DNA from: Astragalus membranaceus
Taxonomy: Eukaryota; Streptophyta; Magnoliopsida; Fabales; Fabaceae
Direction of reading: 5' to 3'
Length of the DNA stretch: 64,000 nt
NCBI GenBank assembly: GCA_039519185.1
Contig: CM076847.1
Location: forward strand, 24,177,251-24,241,250
Positions within the stretch are counted from its first letter, which is position 1, and each line of letters opens with the position of its first letter. A program made the position numbers and the translations under genes. This document shows positions 54,851-64,000 of the stretch, in pieces. The notes below the pieces were generated by a model. That model was given only the letters and a program-made list of their open reading frames with translations, searched no databases and was not told the DNA's origin.

Positions 54851-56129
54851 TGTTGACTCTCAATCATATGATGTAAGTTATGTATTTTTAGGACCAATTG
54901 TGCAGGTTTTTCATTGTATCACAGTCATTATCTGGGGATTTAGCCTAGTTGTAGATAATTGTAGTAGGAAGTTCATTTGTAAGTAATTCCTGCACTTTCG
55001 GAGCTAAATGAGACTTGAAGACCTCTAAATTGGTTGTGGCATCATTCGGCGAACCAGACACTTGCCCGAATATGCAGCAAAATGGAGGGATTTGATTTCT
55101 GTTCAATATCGCGTCGCGACCAGGAGGGTTCGCGACGCGACCAGGAGGAATTTTGCAAGTCAGAACTTTCTGTGTTTTTTCGCGTCGCGACCAGGAGGGT
55201 TCGCGACGCGACCTGGAGCAGTTTTGCGATGCCTGATGCTTCTGTCTTTTGTCGCGACGCGACGGACACGGGCCGCGTCGCGATGGTGCGTGAAAATTAG
55301 GGTTTATAAAAGCAGTTTCAGCAATTTTTGAGGGGATTTCGTCTTGGGATCTGAGCCACGTTTGGAGCAGCTGGAGGGTGCGATTTTGGGGCCTTCTCAC
55401 CACTTGGGAACAAGGGATTGAAGGTTCTAATGTCTTCCTTTATGTTTGATTTCTTTTTTACGTTGGTTTCCACTCTTAGGATGGATTGTAACTAATTTGC
55501 CTAGATTAGGGAGAGATGAATCTCCCAACCCTATCATGTGAACCATTGTTCTAGTCAATTCAGTGTTATTAGATTTACTTTGTCTAATTACCTATGTTTT
55601 TAATGCTTTTCAATTACATATGATAATTGTGATGATCTAGGCTAGTGATTGCATAGGAATATGAATTAGTAGCTGGAAATTGGGTAATTAGATCGTCTGC
55701 TAGTAATCAGCATAGGGATATGTGATGGCTTAGGTGAATTCGTGTAAAATTCTTAATCTTAATGCATTACCCTCTGGCATGTCTCACCTAAGGAATTAGG
55801 GTAACTCTTAGGGTAATAGGGGTCTTGAGGCAAGGAATTGCCCTTGACCTTAATTAGTGAATTGAATCTAGAAATTGAATAATTAACTCGAATTGGCTAA
55901 GGTTCATGTGATAGGCGAGGTGAGAGGATTCGATCCCTAGTCGTTTTTCTCGTATTATTAATTCACGTTTGTGTACTGTTACTAATTACTCAAATTACCA
56001 AATCTCTACAATCTAATAACTTACAATTTTGCTATTGTTGTCAACGCGCAATCCCTGTGGAATCGACCGGTTACTTACCGTATTTTATTACTTGCAACGA
56101 CAATTGGTACACTTGCCAAAGTCCTAACA
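54851..56129 (+). repeat. Athila-like 3' LTR
   Basis: 1,279 bp. It keeps the roughly 90-bp CpG-rich block (about 55053-55142) that is missing from the 5' LTR. TATA box at 55303-55312. Five CGCGTCGCGA or inverse motifs lie between 55110 and 55285. Confidence 0.95.
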
Positions 56130-56721
56130 GTATCGCAGGTGGGCGTCAGGGTCCTTTATCCCATTATACATCTTGAGATCAGAGGGAGGCTTCTCTAGCG
56201 CTCGCGGGATGGGGTACTCATCTATTTCACGGGTGAAAGGTCCCAGGCCATCATCGCCCGCCCTCCTACGAGATGGTCGGTTCTCAGGGTGGTGGCCCCG
56301 ATGACCACGTCTTTGAGGAGGGGAATCATATCGACGAGGCCGTGAAGGAGGGGGCGCATCGTAATATGGGCGAGGGAATCTGTCCAGTGATCGGCTTCTG
56401 GACCGAGTTAACGAACCAGATGAGTCGTATTTGGTAGGACTCTTCCTCGGGCCAGTAGGTGGGGTCGGCCGAGGAGGGTGGAGTCTGTGGTCGTGGCCGG
56501 GCCACTCCCCGCCTTCTTGGGGGCGATCGGTGTAAAAGTAACCTCCTTAGGGGAGATCGATGTATTCTGGATGGGTTGCCTCTAGGTCTAGACGATTCGT
56601 CGTCGCGGCAACGTTGCTCCGGCGCGGTATACGCTCTCCCAGAAGCGACCTGATCGGCGATGTTCCTGTCTCTTGTTCTCAGCAGTTCGCGAAGTTCCTG
56701 TAGGATCTCGCTCGGCAGCAT
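56130..56721 (-). pseudogene. G2 gag N-terminal part
   Basis: It starts at ATG 56721 (minus) with MLPSEILQELRELLRTRDRN, then an R/P/S-rich region. In another frame (frameshift near 56400) it continues FTREIDEYPIPRALEKPP, DLKMYNGIKDPDAHLRY, the conserved start of Tat-type gag, and stops at the Athila-like insertion. The frame resumes at 47488 with FDLVMK, then a TAG. The TSD GTATC lies at the junction. Confidence 0.85.
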
Positions 56722-56896
56722 GACACTAGTGTGGTCGGGAGGATCCCCTTGTGCACTGGATGCAGTATCGCCTATGTCGGCGACGTCGCCCTCCGGCGCC
56801 TGCTGTTGCTGAGGGATTACAGTGATGTTTCACGGGCGCGGGGCGCCGCGCGGTCTACCTTGTGGAGGCATATCAGTCAGGGTGGGGATGTTTTCC
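56722..56896 (-). other. G2 untranslated leader
   Basis: GC-rich leader between the PBS and gag ATG 56721. No separate gene is seen. Confidence 0.6.
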
Positions 56897-57025
56897 CTCC
56901 CACTGTGGTCGCCAATGAACCGGACTCTTCGCTGAGCGATCGGTCCCTTTGATGCAGGCAATATATCTGTGCTGACACTAATCTGGAGACTCGGGCGAGG
57001 TGTTGAAGTCGCTCCTTTTTATGGG
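56897..57025 (-). other. G2 primer-binding site and truncated 5' LTR
   Basis: The minus strand reads TGGCGACCACAGTGGGAG at 56914-56897, a Tat-type primer site. Only 110 bp of LTR (56916-57025) precede it, matching 38884-38993 of the intact LTR. At TGGG (57022-57025) the sequence switches to flank S. The promoter part of this LTR is lost. Confidence 0.85.
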
Positions 57026-57874
57026 GTGCTAATACCTTCCCCCATGCATAATCGACTCCCGAGCCCAAATCTGGTCTCAAAGACCCTTATCCAACTTAAA
57101 GGGCTTTATCAACGTTTGCCCTTACAATTAAACTTTGGTGGTGATTTCGTTTCAAATTTAAAAGAATCCTTTTAGGAATTTTTCGGTTGCTAGAGACTGG
57201 CTTCAAGTATTACATGGGATTAGAATCTAGCCTAAAGTGATATTTTTCAATTAGACAATTATGTTCCATCAAGCTATCGAACAAAATGAGCCAAGCCGAG
57301 ATAACCAGCCTAATCGAGCTAACAAACTAAACCGAGCACGAATGGTAAACTACTTTTTTATTTAAGAGATTAAGCTAACTTGCTAAACCGACTTGTTTTC
57401 TACATTTAATCGAGTCGAGTTTGAGCCAAAAAATGGTTCATGTGGAATTCCAATCATGTTTCAAGAAGAACCATTTCTTATCGAGTTGAGTCTAGCTGAA
57501 CTTGATGATTTTTATTGGGTGGAATGCTTAAACTAAAGTGATTGTCGAATATATTAAAGCCCATTTATTTAAAATATCTTGTTTAGAAGATTAAAGTTGT
57601 TATGCTTTGCAATCTTATTGTTGCAGTCTGCTATATAGCAAGATTTCCTTAGATTCTATTTCTTTGTGAGCCATTGATCTTGTTTGCGTTGGCTCAGATT
57701 AGAAACACCATTATTGTACAAATATCCATTGAGTAATTGAATGAAGGCAAGCTGAATTTATCCCAATTTTCTTTCCTTAGATGTAGTTAGCATAGCAGTA
57801 GAAGAAATTTTATAAAATATGGTTCGCATATCCACACCTAGCGTACAATCAATGGTATATTAGAGATATTGTAC
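57022..57874. repeat. Duplicated flank S (right copy)
   Basis: It matches 38061-38882 with scattered substitutions and an extra roughly 30 bp near 57603 (ATGCTTTGCAATCTTATTG). After GATATTGTAC (57865-57874) it continues into ACTAGCTTCAATTTG, presumably the original flank of the G2 insertion site. Confidence 0.9.
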
Positions 57875-58749
<875 letters not shown>

Positions 58750-58796
58750 ACACACTTTACGTAGAAAAAAAAGAAGAAGACACTAGTGCAAAAAAG

Positions 58797-59200
58797 ACAT
58801 TTAGCATCGGTTATTTGCGGATGCTAAATGTCGCGATGCTAAAGTGAGACACTTAGCATCGGTTAAATAACCGATGCTTAAAGTGACTTTTAACATTGGT
58901 TGTTCAAATAACCGATGTTAAATGTCCATTTCATCAATGTTTTTGATGTCTGAAAATGACTTTTAGCATCAGTTGTTTAAACAACCGATGCTAAATGTAT
59001 CAAAAAATGACATTTAGCATTGGTTGTTGCTAACAACCGATGCTAAATGTACTGAAAATGACATTTAGCATCGGTTATTAGAAACAACCGATGCTAAATG
59101 TCCTTTTTTGAATCAACCGATACTAAATGTCATTTTTTTGATAAAAAAAATGACATTTAGCATCGCTTGTTTGAAACAACCGATGCTAAATGTCTAGTTT
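58797..59200. repeat. CACTA-3 left subterminal palindromes
   Basis: About seven inverted pairs GCATCGGTTGTT / AACAACCGATGC, flanked by ACATTTA/TAAATGT. Several differ by one or two bases. Confidence 0.92.
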
Positions 59201-59431
59201 CTTGTTTTATTTAGTTTATTTTTATCCGGAAGCAACACAAACCATAGAACCATAGCAAAATATTTCTCCCAAACAAAACAACCATAACCAGAATTTACAA
59301 ATTGGAACCAGTGTATCCAAAACAAAATATTTCTAAAAGACAAATTAAACATTCATTAGTATCAACTTAATAACAAGTGTACACTCAAACTAATTATTGA
59401 CATATACTTAATTTGTTCAATAACAACTTAT
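59201..59431. other. 3'-flank-like sequence of the captured permease
   Basis: AT-rich sequence directly downstream (minus strand) of the ureide permease stop codon, probably captured 3' UTR. No gene. Confidence 0.4.
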
Positions 59432-59862
59432 TCAATGTTTCCTATGACCTGATGATGCCATGAGCACACCAACAGCCACAATAAATATACACAACATACT
59501 CCCAAGCAGTATATAAGTTCTTCTTGATGATCTCCAATACTCTCCAAATATTATGATGCCCCAAAAAGTTCTTACAAGGGGAAGTGTTTGTTTCATCAAC
59601 ACATTCAAATGATGAAATTATTCAATAATTCATTGAATAGGTAAAACTGGATATTGAGAAAATTAGGTGGGTGGGAGAGGCCATGCCTTGCATCTTACTT
59701 ATAAATGTAATAAAACTAACCTGGACAGCATCTGCTGCAGCATATCCAGCAGCTTGACCACCCATAAATTGAAGACCATTACCAAACCCACAAAGAAAAC
59801 CAGTCAATAAGGCCCAGCCTCTTCCATTCCATTCTCCCAAATAAGCCTTAATTGACGACTTT
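59432..59862 (-). pseudogene. Captured ureide permease (UPS) C-terminal exons
   Basis: UPS proteins are plasma-membrane transporters of allantoin and other oxo-heterocyclic nitrogen compounds. Minus-strand exon 59862-59721 reads SSIKAYLGEWNGRGWALLTG, FLCGFGNGLQFMGGQAAGYA and AADAVQ, the conserved last loop and membrane segment, ending at a proper donor (CAG|GTTAGT). The next exon, about 59591-59432, reads LPLVRTFWGIIIFGEYWRSS, RRTYILLGSMLCIFIVAVGV and LMASSGHRKH with a TGA stop at the family's usual C-terminus. The acceptor before the last exon lacks its AG (AA), so correct splicing is doubtful. The N-terminal eight or so membrane segments are absent. It is a fragment within CACTA-3, not a working transporter gene. 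Confidence 0.92.
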
Positions 59863-59886
59863 GGTAAGCCTTAATTGATTACTGGT

Positions 59887-60058
59887 TTATTTGCATAACT
59901 GAGAACTAATTTCAACGCGACCAGTTAGAAGGTTACGCACGGGATGATTTCCTCCATGGTGACCAAATTTCATCTTGAAGATTGTACCTCCTAAAGCCTG
60001 GCCTAACAATTGTTGGCAAGCCATATCAACAAGCTTCAATTTTTCAATCTCTCTGCCA
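59887..60058 (-). other. Candidate captured coding fragment, not recognised
   Basis: A minus-strand frame reads REIEKLKLVDMACQQLLGQA, LGGTIFKMKFGHHGGNHPVR, NLLTGRVEISSQLCK and ends TAA near 59887. It looks like real coding sequence and lies between the UPS and OR pieces in the same orientation. I cannot name the source gene. Confidence 0.4.
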
Positions 60059-60595
60059 AGGGCCTATCTTCAAGGGCCTGCCTTTTAGGGACCACCACTG
60101 CCACCAAGAAAGACTCATAACTGATGCATTAATTGATTTGCATTATTAAGTCAATTTTCACATAAAAACTTTGCATCCAACAGTGAAATGTTATACTAGT
60201 GTCTCTAATTTTACAGAATGTCCAGTTTAAGTAGAAACATACCGATGCTATGAGAGGGCACCGCAAATCCTTGTTTTCAAGGTTTTCGACGTCAACCATT
60301 CTCCAATGTCACCTGTAAGGATTTTTCAAAGTATTTCAAAACACACTGCATTTAGAGGCAAATTAGCAATTTTAATCATCTATATGCAGTATGTAACTAT
60401 GCATGTATTAGAATTTTAATCCGTTCTTTTTTTCTTCTAATTATTTGTGCCTAAACAAATAAGAAGAGTTAACATTCAAGTGGAATACAAAGAAAATTGC
60501 AAAGGGAACAAATAACAGAGAAATTTCATTCCTAATTTGAATTTGAGTGCATATACATGCTTGAGAACACAAAACAAAGTGCTGAAAAATCTTAC
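60059..60595. other. Intron-like or unassigned CACTA-3 interior
   Basis: AT-rich, with no recognised coding similarity. It contains the intron-like DNA after the OR exon donor. Confidence 0.4.
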
Positions 60596-60682
60596 ACTTG
60601 GAGCAAGGAGACCACCAAAAAGAATTATCCCGGAGATAAGGGAAAAACAGGTTGCATAATACTGTTTCAGGTTTGCTGAAGT
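60596..60682 (-). pseudogene. OR: Captured exon of ORANGE (OR), DnaJ-type zinc-finger plastid protein
   Basis: OR is a plastid membrane chaperone that stabilises phytoene synthase and promotes chromoplast formation. The 87-bp minus-strand exon has an acceptor TATATATGCAG and a donor CCAAGT|GTAAGA, and encodes 29 residues: TSANLKQYYATCFSLISGII then LFGGLLAPS. This matches, with few changes, the first membrane segment of plant OR proteins, and the exon end falls just before the LELKLG stretch. The other OR exons (N-terminal plastid part, zinc-finger repeats) were not found. The exon is not damaged, but it is isolated within CACTA-3, so it cannot make OR. Identification is by remembered family sequence. 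A search would settle it. Confidence 0.85.
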
Positions 60683-60689
60683 CTGCATA

Positions 60690-61030
60690 TATAATATATG
60701 TAATTAATTACCATTTACTAAACCCTCTCAATGAAAAGTAAATTTTTCATGTCCATTAAGAACAAGTGCTGCATTTTTAATACACCAATCGATCCTAACC
60801 TTTCAACTTTTTGATTCAACATTTTGACCATGTCAAAATACAAAAAGATATTTTGATCAGTACATAAAGGAATAAGGAATTTCACATCCACCCCAAAAAA
60901 AATCACTTTTAAAGAAATAAAACAGAAGGTGAAGAAAAGAAAAAAGATAATTAATTAACCATGCATATGTTTACACTTAGATTTTGCAAGCAGACATAAC
61001 AAAATTACAAATCTAGTGTAATTGGAACAA
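60690..61030. other. Intron-like CACTA-3 interior
   Basis: AT-rich DNA between the OR exon and the next candidate exon (donor GAGTTACAG|GTTAAC, minus, near 61050). Nothing recognised. Confidence 0.4.
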
Positions 61031-61044
61031 GGAACAAAAGAGGT

Positions 61045-61300
61045 TAGTTAACCTGTAACTCTGAGGCCATGAGGGGTTAAGAACTGGGTTTCCTAAGTGG
61101 AGGGTTTTCTTTTGAGTAATTGGAAGAATCAAAATCGTTACAATGACCATCACCTTTGTTCAAATCCTTCACCTCATCTTCCTTATCACTCTCAATAATA
61201 AAACTGTTTCTATCTCTTCGGCAACTCACCTTCACAAAATGACCAAGAATTACAAAACAGAATAAAAGAACATAATAAATCGATCTCAAAAGGAAAATTT
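61045..61300 (-). other. Candidate captured exon, not recognised
   Basis: The minus-strand frame reads RRDRNSFIIESDKEDEVKDL, NKGDGHCNDFDSSNYSKENP, PLRKPSS and then a TAA. It is acidic and hydrophilic. It is preceded by AAG|GTGAG near 61230 and followed by MASELQ|GT at 61050 in the same direction. The source gene is unknown, and the exon limits are uncertain. Confidence 0.3.
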
Positions 61301-61797
61301 AAGTCTACAATTTAACTTCTGTGCTCAAAATATGTATTTTGAAACTTAAGCAAATCAACACTTATTAAAATAGTAGCATTGTGGAAGGCTTTCTAAAGTC
61401 AACCACAAATTAGAACCTAATAACAACTAAAAGTTTGTTATAGCCACAATACTAGACAATCAACCAGACCTAAACACCTGTAGCAATGATGCGATGCCAA
61501 TTGCATCAAACACTAAAGAAAACGATGAAGACAAAGAAAAAAGCGACACTCTAGGGCTTGGATTTGAGCCATCTGAGATCTGTAAATATACAAATGAACA
61601 AACCTAATGCTTCAAGATCTATGGTATATGCGGTTTCTAAAGATAAAACGAAAACGAAAATGAAACTAAAATGTGTTTTGTATCCGAAATGAGGGAGAGA
61701 GCGAGATGTTGGGGGAGAGAGTTCAGAGAGTAGAGAATACTGAGGGAGAGAATGCGAGATGTGTATTGGAATGGGAAAATTGGAAAAAATAAAACTG
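61301..61797. other. CACTA-3 leader-like DNA
   Basis: No coding similarity. On the minus strand it would be the leader, with GAGAG/CTCTC runs (61690-61755) like the CT-rich leaders of CACTA-1 and CACTA-4. Confidence 0.4.
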
Positions 61798-62061
61798 GAC
61801 TTTTAGTATCGGGTGTTTAAACAACCGATGGTAAAAGTGTTGAGATACACTTTTAACATCGGTTGTTAAAACAACCGATACTAAAAGTCTGACACAAATA
61901 CACATTTAACATCGGTTGTTTAAACAACTGATGCTAAATGTAGGCGTGAAAACTGAAAACTTCCATTTAATTGCAAAATTGTCACCGCGTTTACATTTAG
62001 CATCGATTGTTCAACCAACTGATGCTAAATGGTGCTTTTTAAAGTCAAATGTGCACTAGTG
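61798..62061. repeat. CACTA-3 right subterminal palindromes and TIR
   Basis: Inverted pairs ATCGG(G/T)TGTTTAAACAACC near 61808, 61858, 61910 and 61998, then the TIR. At 61968-61992 lies an inverse copy of the CGCGGTGACA motif shared with CACTA-1 and CACTA-4. Confidence 0.9.
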
Positions 62062-62239
62062 AGGGAATTAAAAATCCCCTTAATCCATGAGTTGCATCTA
62101 GAGTAGGGACTAGATACGATTTTAACACAAATGTTACCTAGGAGGATGAATCAAGCATAAAAATCCTACACAACTTTAGAAGTTTACCTAGAATTGCACT
62201 CAAACCAATCAAAGTTAGAATCCGTATCTCTCCTTGTTG
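62062..62239. other. Short unassigned stretch between CACTA-3 and CACTA-4
   Basis: 178 bp of AT-rich DNA with no recognised content. Confidence 0.5.
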
Positions 62240-62254
62240 CACTAGTGGAAAAAA

Positions 62255-62500
62255 TGCCTTTTATAACGGTCATTTATATCGGTTAAAAACGGCCTGATAT
62301 TAAAAGTGACGCGGTGGCAGTTTGGTAATTAAAATTACAATTTTTATATCGGTTGCCACTGGAACCGATATAGAAAGTGGAAAAACCATCTTTCATATCG
62401 GTTCCCTTGCATAACCGTTATAGAAAGTCTAAAAATTTTGGCTTCCATAACGGGTCACAAAACCACCCGTTATAGAAACCAAAAAAATTAGGCTTTTACG
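62255..62500. repeat. CACTA-4 left subterminal repeats
   Basis: Inverted pairs of the type TATATCGGTT / AACCGATATA (62273-62375) and variants CATAACGGGT / ACCCGTTATAG (62450-62485). Confidence 0.85.
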
Positions 62501-62509
62501 CATCTCTTC

Positions 62510-63449
62510 ACGTTGGCTCCCTCTCACTCTCGCGTGTCTTTCCTCACTCTCACTCCCACCGTCCTCACTCTCAGTATCACTCTCGCTTGAGGCGAAGGAG
62601 GCGAAGGAGGCGAAGGCTTGAATCTCTCTCTCTCTTCAACTGCTAAAAGAACGAAGGAGGCGAAGGAGGCGATGGCTTGAAAAAACCCTTCAATCGCTCT
62701 GTTAGATCCTCCAAACCCTCGAGTCGTTTCCCTCGCCTTCCACCCTCTCCTTCAACCCTCGCCTTCAGCCTTCACAGTTCATCCATTCGCCGCCGCCATT
62801 CGCCGCTTCGTCATTGCCGTTCACGGCTTCGTCGTTGCCGTTCACGGCTTCGTCGTCGTTCCTTGCCGGTTCACCGCTACTTTGTCGCTTTCCTTCTGGT
62901 TCGAGTCCTCTATTTCCCTCTGGTTTGATTTTTTTCTTTTCGAAGTGTGATTTTGTTGTTGTTGTTGTTGTTGTATATCTGTTTGTCTCTGTGTGAAGGT
63001 GAACCCTAGTTTCGTTTTCGTTTTCTTTGATTTTCGTTTGTTTTGCTTTAATTTTCGTTTTCTTCTTATTGTTTTGCTTAAATTTTCGTTTTCTTTTTGT
63101 TATTGGAGTTAGATTTCAGAAATTTCAGATTCTGAACCCCAGTTTTTCTCCCTCTTCTCTTTCTTCTTCAATTTCAGATTGGGAACCCTAATTTATCACA
63201 TAGAATTAAGGAATCTAGAAATGGTTGTTTTGGTTAAATTCATTCTTCATTCAGTTTTGCACCACCAATGTTGGAATTGAACACAGTTTCGTGAAGTTGA
63301 GTTATATTCGAATCAATTAATTCACTAGTAATCCTGCTAGATCTTAATTTTTGATTCTAATTAGTTTCAAGGTTGTAATAAGCAGTGCTCCGGTGTAGCT
63401 GCTTAGATTTTTGGTTGCTTTAAGTTCACCCTATACTTTTTTTTTGCAG
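62510..63449 (+). other. CT-rich leader and first intron upstream of the eL43 exon
   Basis: A pyrimidine-rich leader (CTCTCACTCTC, 62520-62590), GGCGAAGGAGGCGAAGG repeats (62590-62670) and GCCGTTCACGGCTTCGTCGT duplicates (62817-62860). Then T-rich intron-like DNA ends in TTTTTTTTGCAG at 63449. No convincing coding frame was found, and the start codon exon was not located. Confidence 0.45.
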
Positions 63450-63489
63450 ACTAAAAGAACAAAGAAGGCTGGCATTGTTGGAAAATACG
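63450..63489 (+). pseudogene. RPL37A: Captured exon of 60S ribosomal protein L37a (eL43)
   Basis: The 40-bp exon lies between a polypyrimidine-AG acceptor and the donor GTACGT. It encodes TKRTKKAGIVGKYG, identical in pattern to residues 2-15 of plant eL43, a zinc-ribbon protein of the large ribosomal subunit. Plant eL43 genes commonly have an intron right after the ATG, which fits this exon start. The following exons (TRYGASLRKQ onward) are not seen in the remaining 510 bp, which read as intron. It is scored as captured because it lies inside CACTA-4. If CACTA-4 is only adjacent, this could be the first coding part of a genuine gene. Confidence 0.75.
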
Positions 63490-64000
63490 GTACGTCTTGT
63501 AGCTTAACTTAATAAAATCTGATATGTCCCTTGCATTTTGGTTTTGGATTTTGCTAGTTATTAATGATTATACTCTCTTGTGCTGTGGTGGGATTTGTTA
63601 CTGATGTTTATGTTTACATGTGTTTGAGCTTTAGAAAAATGATTAGTGATCTATGTAATTGTTACTTAAGATGCGGATAAGTGATTGTACAAAAAGTTGC
63701 CGAATTTTTTATTTAGAATCATTGCATGCAAGACATGCTATGCATTTTTTCTTATAATCAGACAAGAGCCCTCACCTCAATCTCCTATTTTAATTAGTCC
63801 TTTTCCTCATAAAGTAGTTTTGATTATCACATGTTTCATGATAGGTTGTGGTTTGGCATATGTAAACTTATTGATGCAATGTGGAGTTTGTACAGCTGTT
63901 GTGTGCTGTCCTGTTTTAATTGACTTTATTTTTGCTTTCATTGATTTAATTTCTAGCATATTGTGTTGTTTTTGTTGAACTAACATTGCCTTAATTAATT
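63490..64000 (+). other. Intron-like sequence to the window end
   Basis: T-rich DNA without recognised coding similarity, following the eL43 donor. The longest open frame (63685-63978) has no exon-like ends and unremarkable composition. Confidence 0.45.

Larger units (their letters stand above)
47489..56129 (+). mobile_element. Athila-like element without polymerase, inserted in the G2 gag
   Basis: Complete ends: both LTRs (47489-48678, 54851-56129) start TGTTGACTCTC and end CCTAACA. The TSD is a perfect GTATC (47484-47488, 56130-56134). The PBS TGGCGCCGTTGCCGGGGA is the Athila type. It has a gag-protease frame and a 3' ORF of the putative plant transposon protein family, but no RT, RNase H or integrase anywhere between. 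By eye the LTRs differ at about 17 substitutions plus one 89-90 bp deletion, so insertion was fairly recent. A polymerase supplied in trans is inferred. Confidence 0.95.
38884..57025 (-). mobile_element. Element G2, Tat-lineage Ty3/gypsy retrotransposon with antisense gene
   Basis: On the minus strand: truncated 5' LTR (57025-56916), PBS (56914-56897), gag N-terminal part, an inserted Athila-like element, gag, protease, RT, RNase H, a second RNase H-like domain, integrase, a spacer, an antisense gene (39952-42099, plus strand), the PPT (about 39646-39675) and the full 3' LTR (38884-39645). A second RNase H and an antisense ORF between pol and the 3' LTR are known marks of the Tat lineage (Retand, RIRE2, Grande). 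The left TSD is probably GTACC/GTACA. The right TSD was lost by recombination. Confidence 0.9.
58781..62061 (-). mobile_element. CACTA-3, gene-capturing CACTA element
   Basis: The ends are CACTAGTGCAAAAAAGAC at 58781 and the inverse GTGCACTAGTG ending at 62061. The flanking 3-mers are AGA and AGG (one mismatch). Subterminal palindromes of the type ACATTTAGCATCGGTTGTTT with AAACAACCGATGCTAAATGT occupy both ends. Inside are minus-strand pieces of at least two host genes (ureide permease, ORANGE) and no transposase. It is 3.28 kb long. Confidence 0.9.
62240..64000 (+). mobile_element. CACTA-4, left part of a gene-capturing CACTA element
   Basis: It starts CACTAGTGGAAAAAATGCC at 62240. Subterminal inverted units TTTATATCGGTTGCCACTGG / AACCGATATAGAAAG follow, with the shared GTGACGCGGTGGCA motif at 62306-62331, then a CT-rich leader and ribosomal-protein gene sequence. 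The right end lies outside the window, so a CACTA end standing next to a real RPL37A locus cannot be excluded. The same order (TIR, repeats, motif, CT-rich leader, host exons) as CACTA-1 favours capture. Confidence 0.7.

Noticed and set aside
62677..62996. RS-rich plus-strand frames upstream of the eL43 exon
   Set aside because: They come from CCGTTCACGGCTTCGTCG tandem duplicates in leader-like DNA and have no exon boundaries or family match.

Overview
This is repeat-dense nuclear DNA of a flowering plant, probably a eudicot (inferred from the mix of SIRE-like Copia, Athila, Tat/Ogre-like and chromoviral Ty3/gypsy elements with plant CACTA elements; no species call is possible). I see no bacterial gene organisation, no tRNA or rRNA, and no convincing intact host gene. 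Almost every base lies in a transposable element, and most elements are nested in one another. Boundaries below rest on target-site duplications (TSDs), terminal motifs and reading frames that continue across insertion points.

Layout. (1) 1-28399: a minus-strand Ty3/gypsy element (G; LTR 27669-28399) holds two insertions in its gag region: CACTA-2 (18824-26975, TSD AGA, decayed TNP2-type transposase) and a minus-strand SIRE-like Copia (5' LTR 16975-18465, body reaching about 985). The Copia integrase is split by CACTA-1 (1474-15751, TSD TTT). CACTA-1 carries a 2.45-kb LTR-like element X (2171-10111, TSD CTAAT), and X carries two relatives, Y (2219-4826) and Z (5301-8169, TSD TAATG). This is a five-level nest. 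(2) 28400-38233: an Ogre/Tat-like element (H) with little coding capacity, holding chromovirus pol remains (34218-37934) and a 266-bp filler insertion. (3) 38884-57025: a minus-strand Tat-lineage element (G2) with gag-pol, a second RNase H, and a spliced antisense gene of the putative gypsy-type transposon family. An Athila-like element (47489-56129, TSD GTATC) without polymerase sits in its gag. (4) 57022-64000: a duplicated flank, a 242-bp CT microsatellite, CACTA-3 (58781-62061) and the start of CACTA-4 (62240 onward).

The most interesting content is host-gene capture by CACTA elements. The three elements with CACTAGTG-type termini all hold pieces of ordinary plant genes with recognisable exon ends. 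CACTA-1 has most exons of an ACT-domain-repeat (ACR) gene plus a chimeric exon ending in splicing factor SF3B2. CACTA-3 has ureide permease exons and an ORANGE (OR) exon. CACTA-4 has an exon of ribosomal protein L37a (eL43). These three share a subterminal CGCGGTG motif that CACTA-2, with CACTACAAG termini and its own transposase, lacks. Other points of note are an inverted-repeat hairpin in the CACTA-2 leader, 14 copies of AATCGATT in the Copia U3, CpG-dense motif islands in unrelated LTRs, and an unequal-recombination scar around G2.
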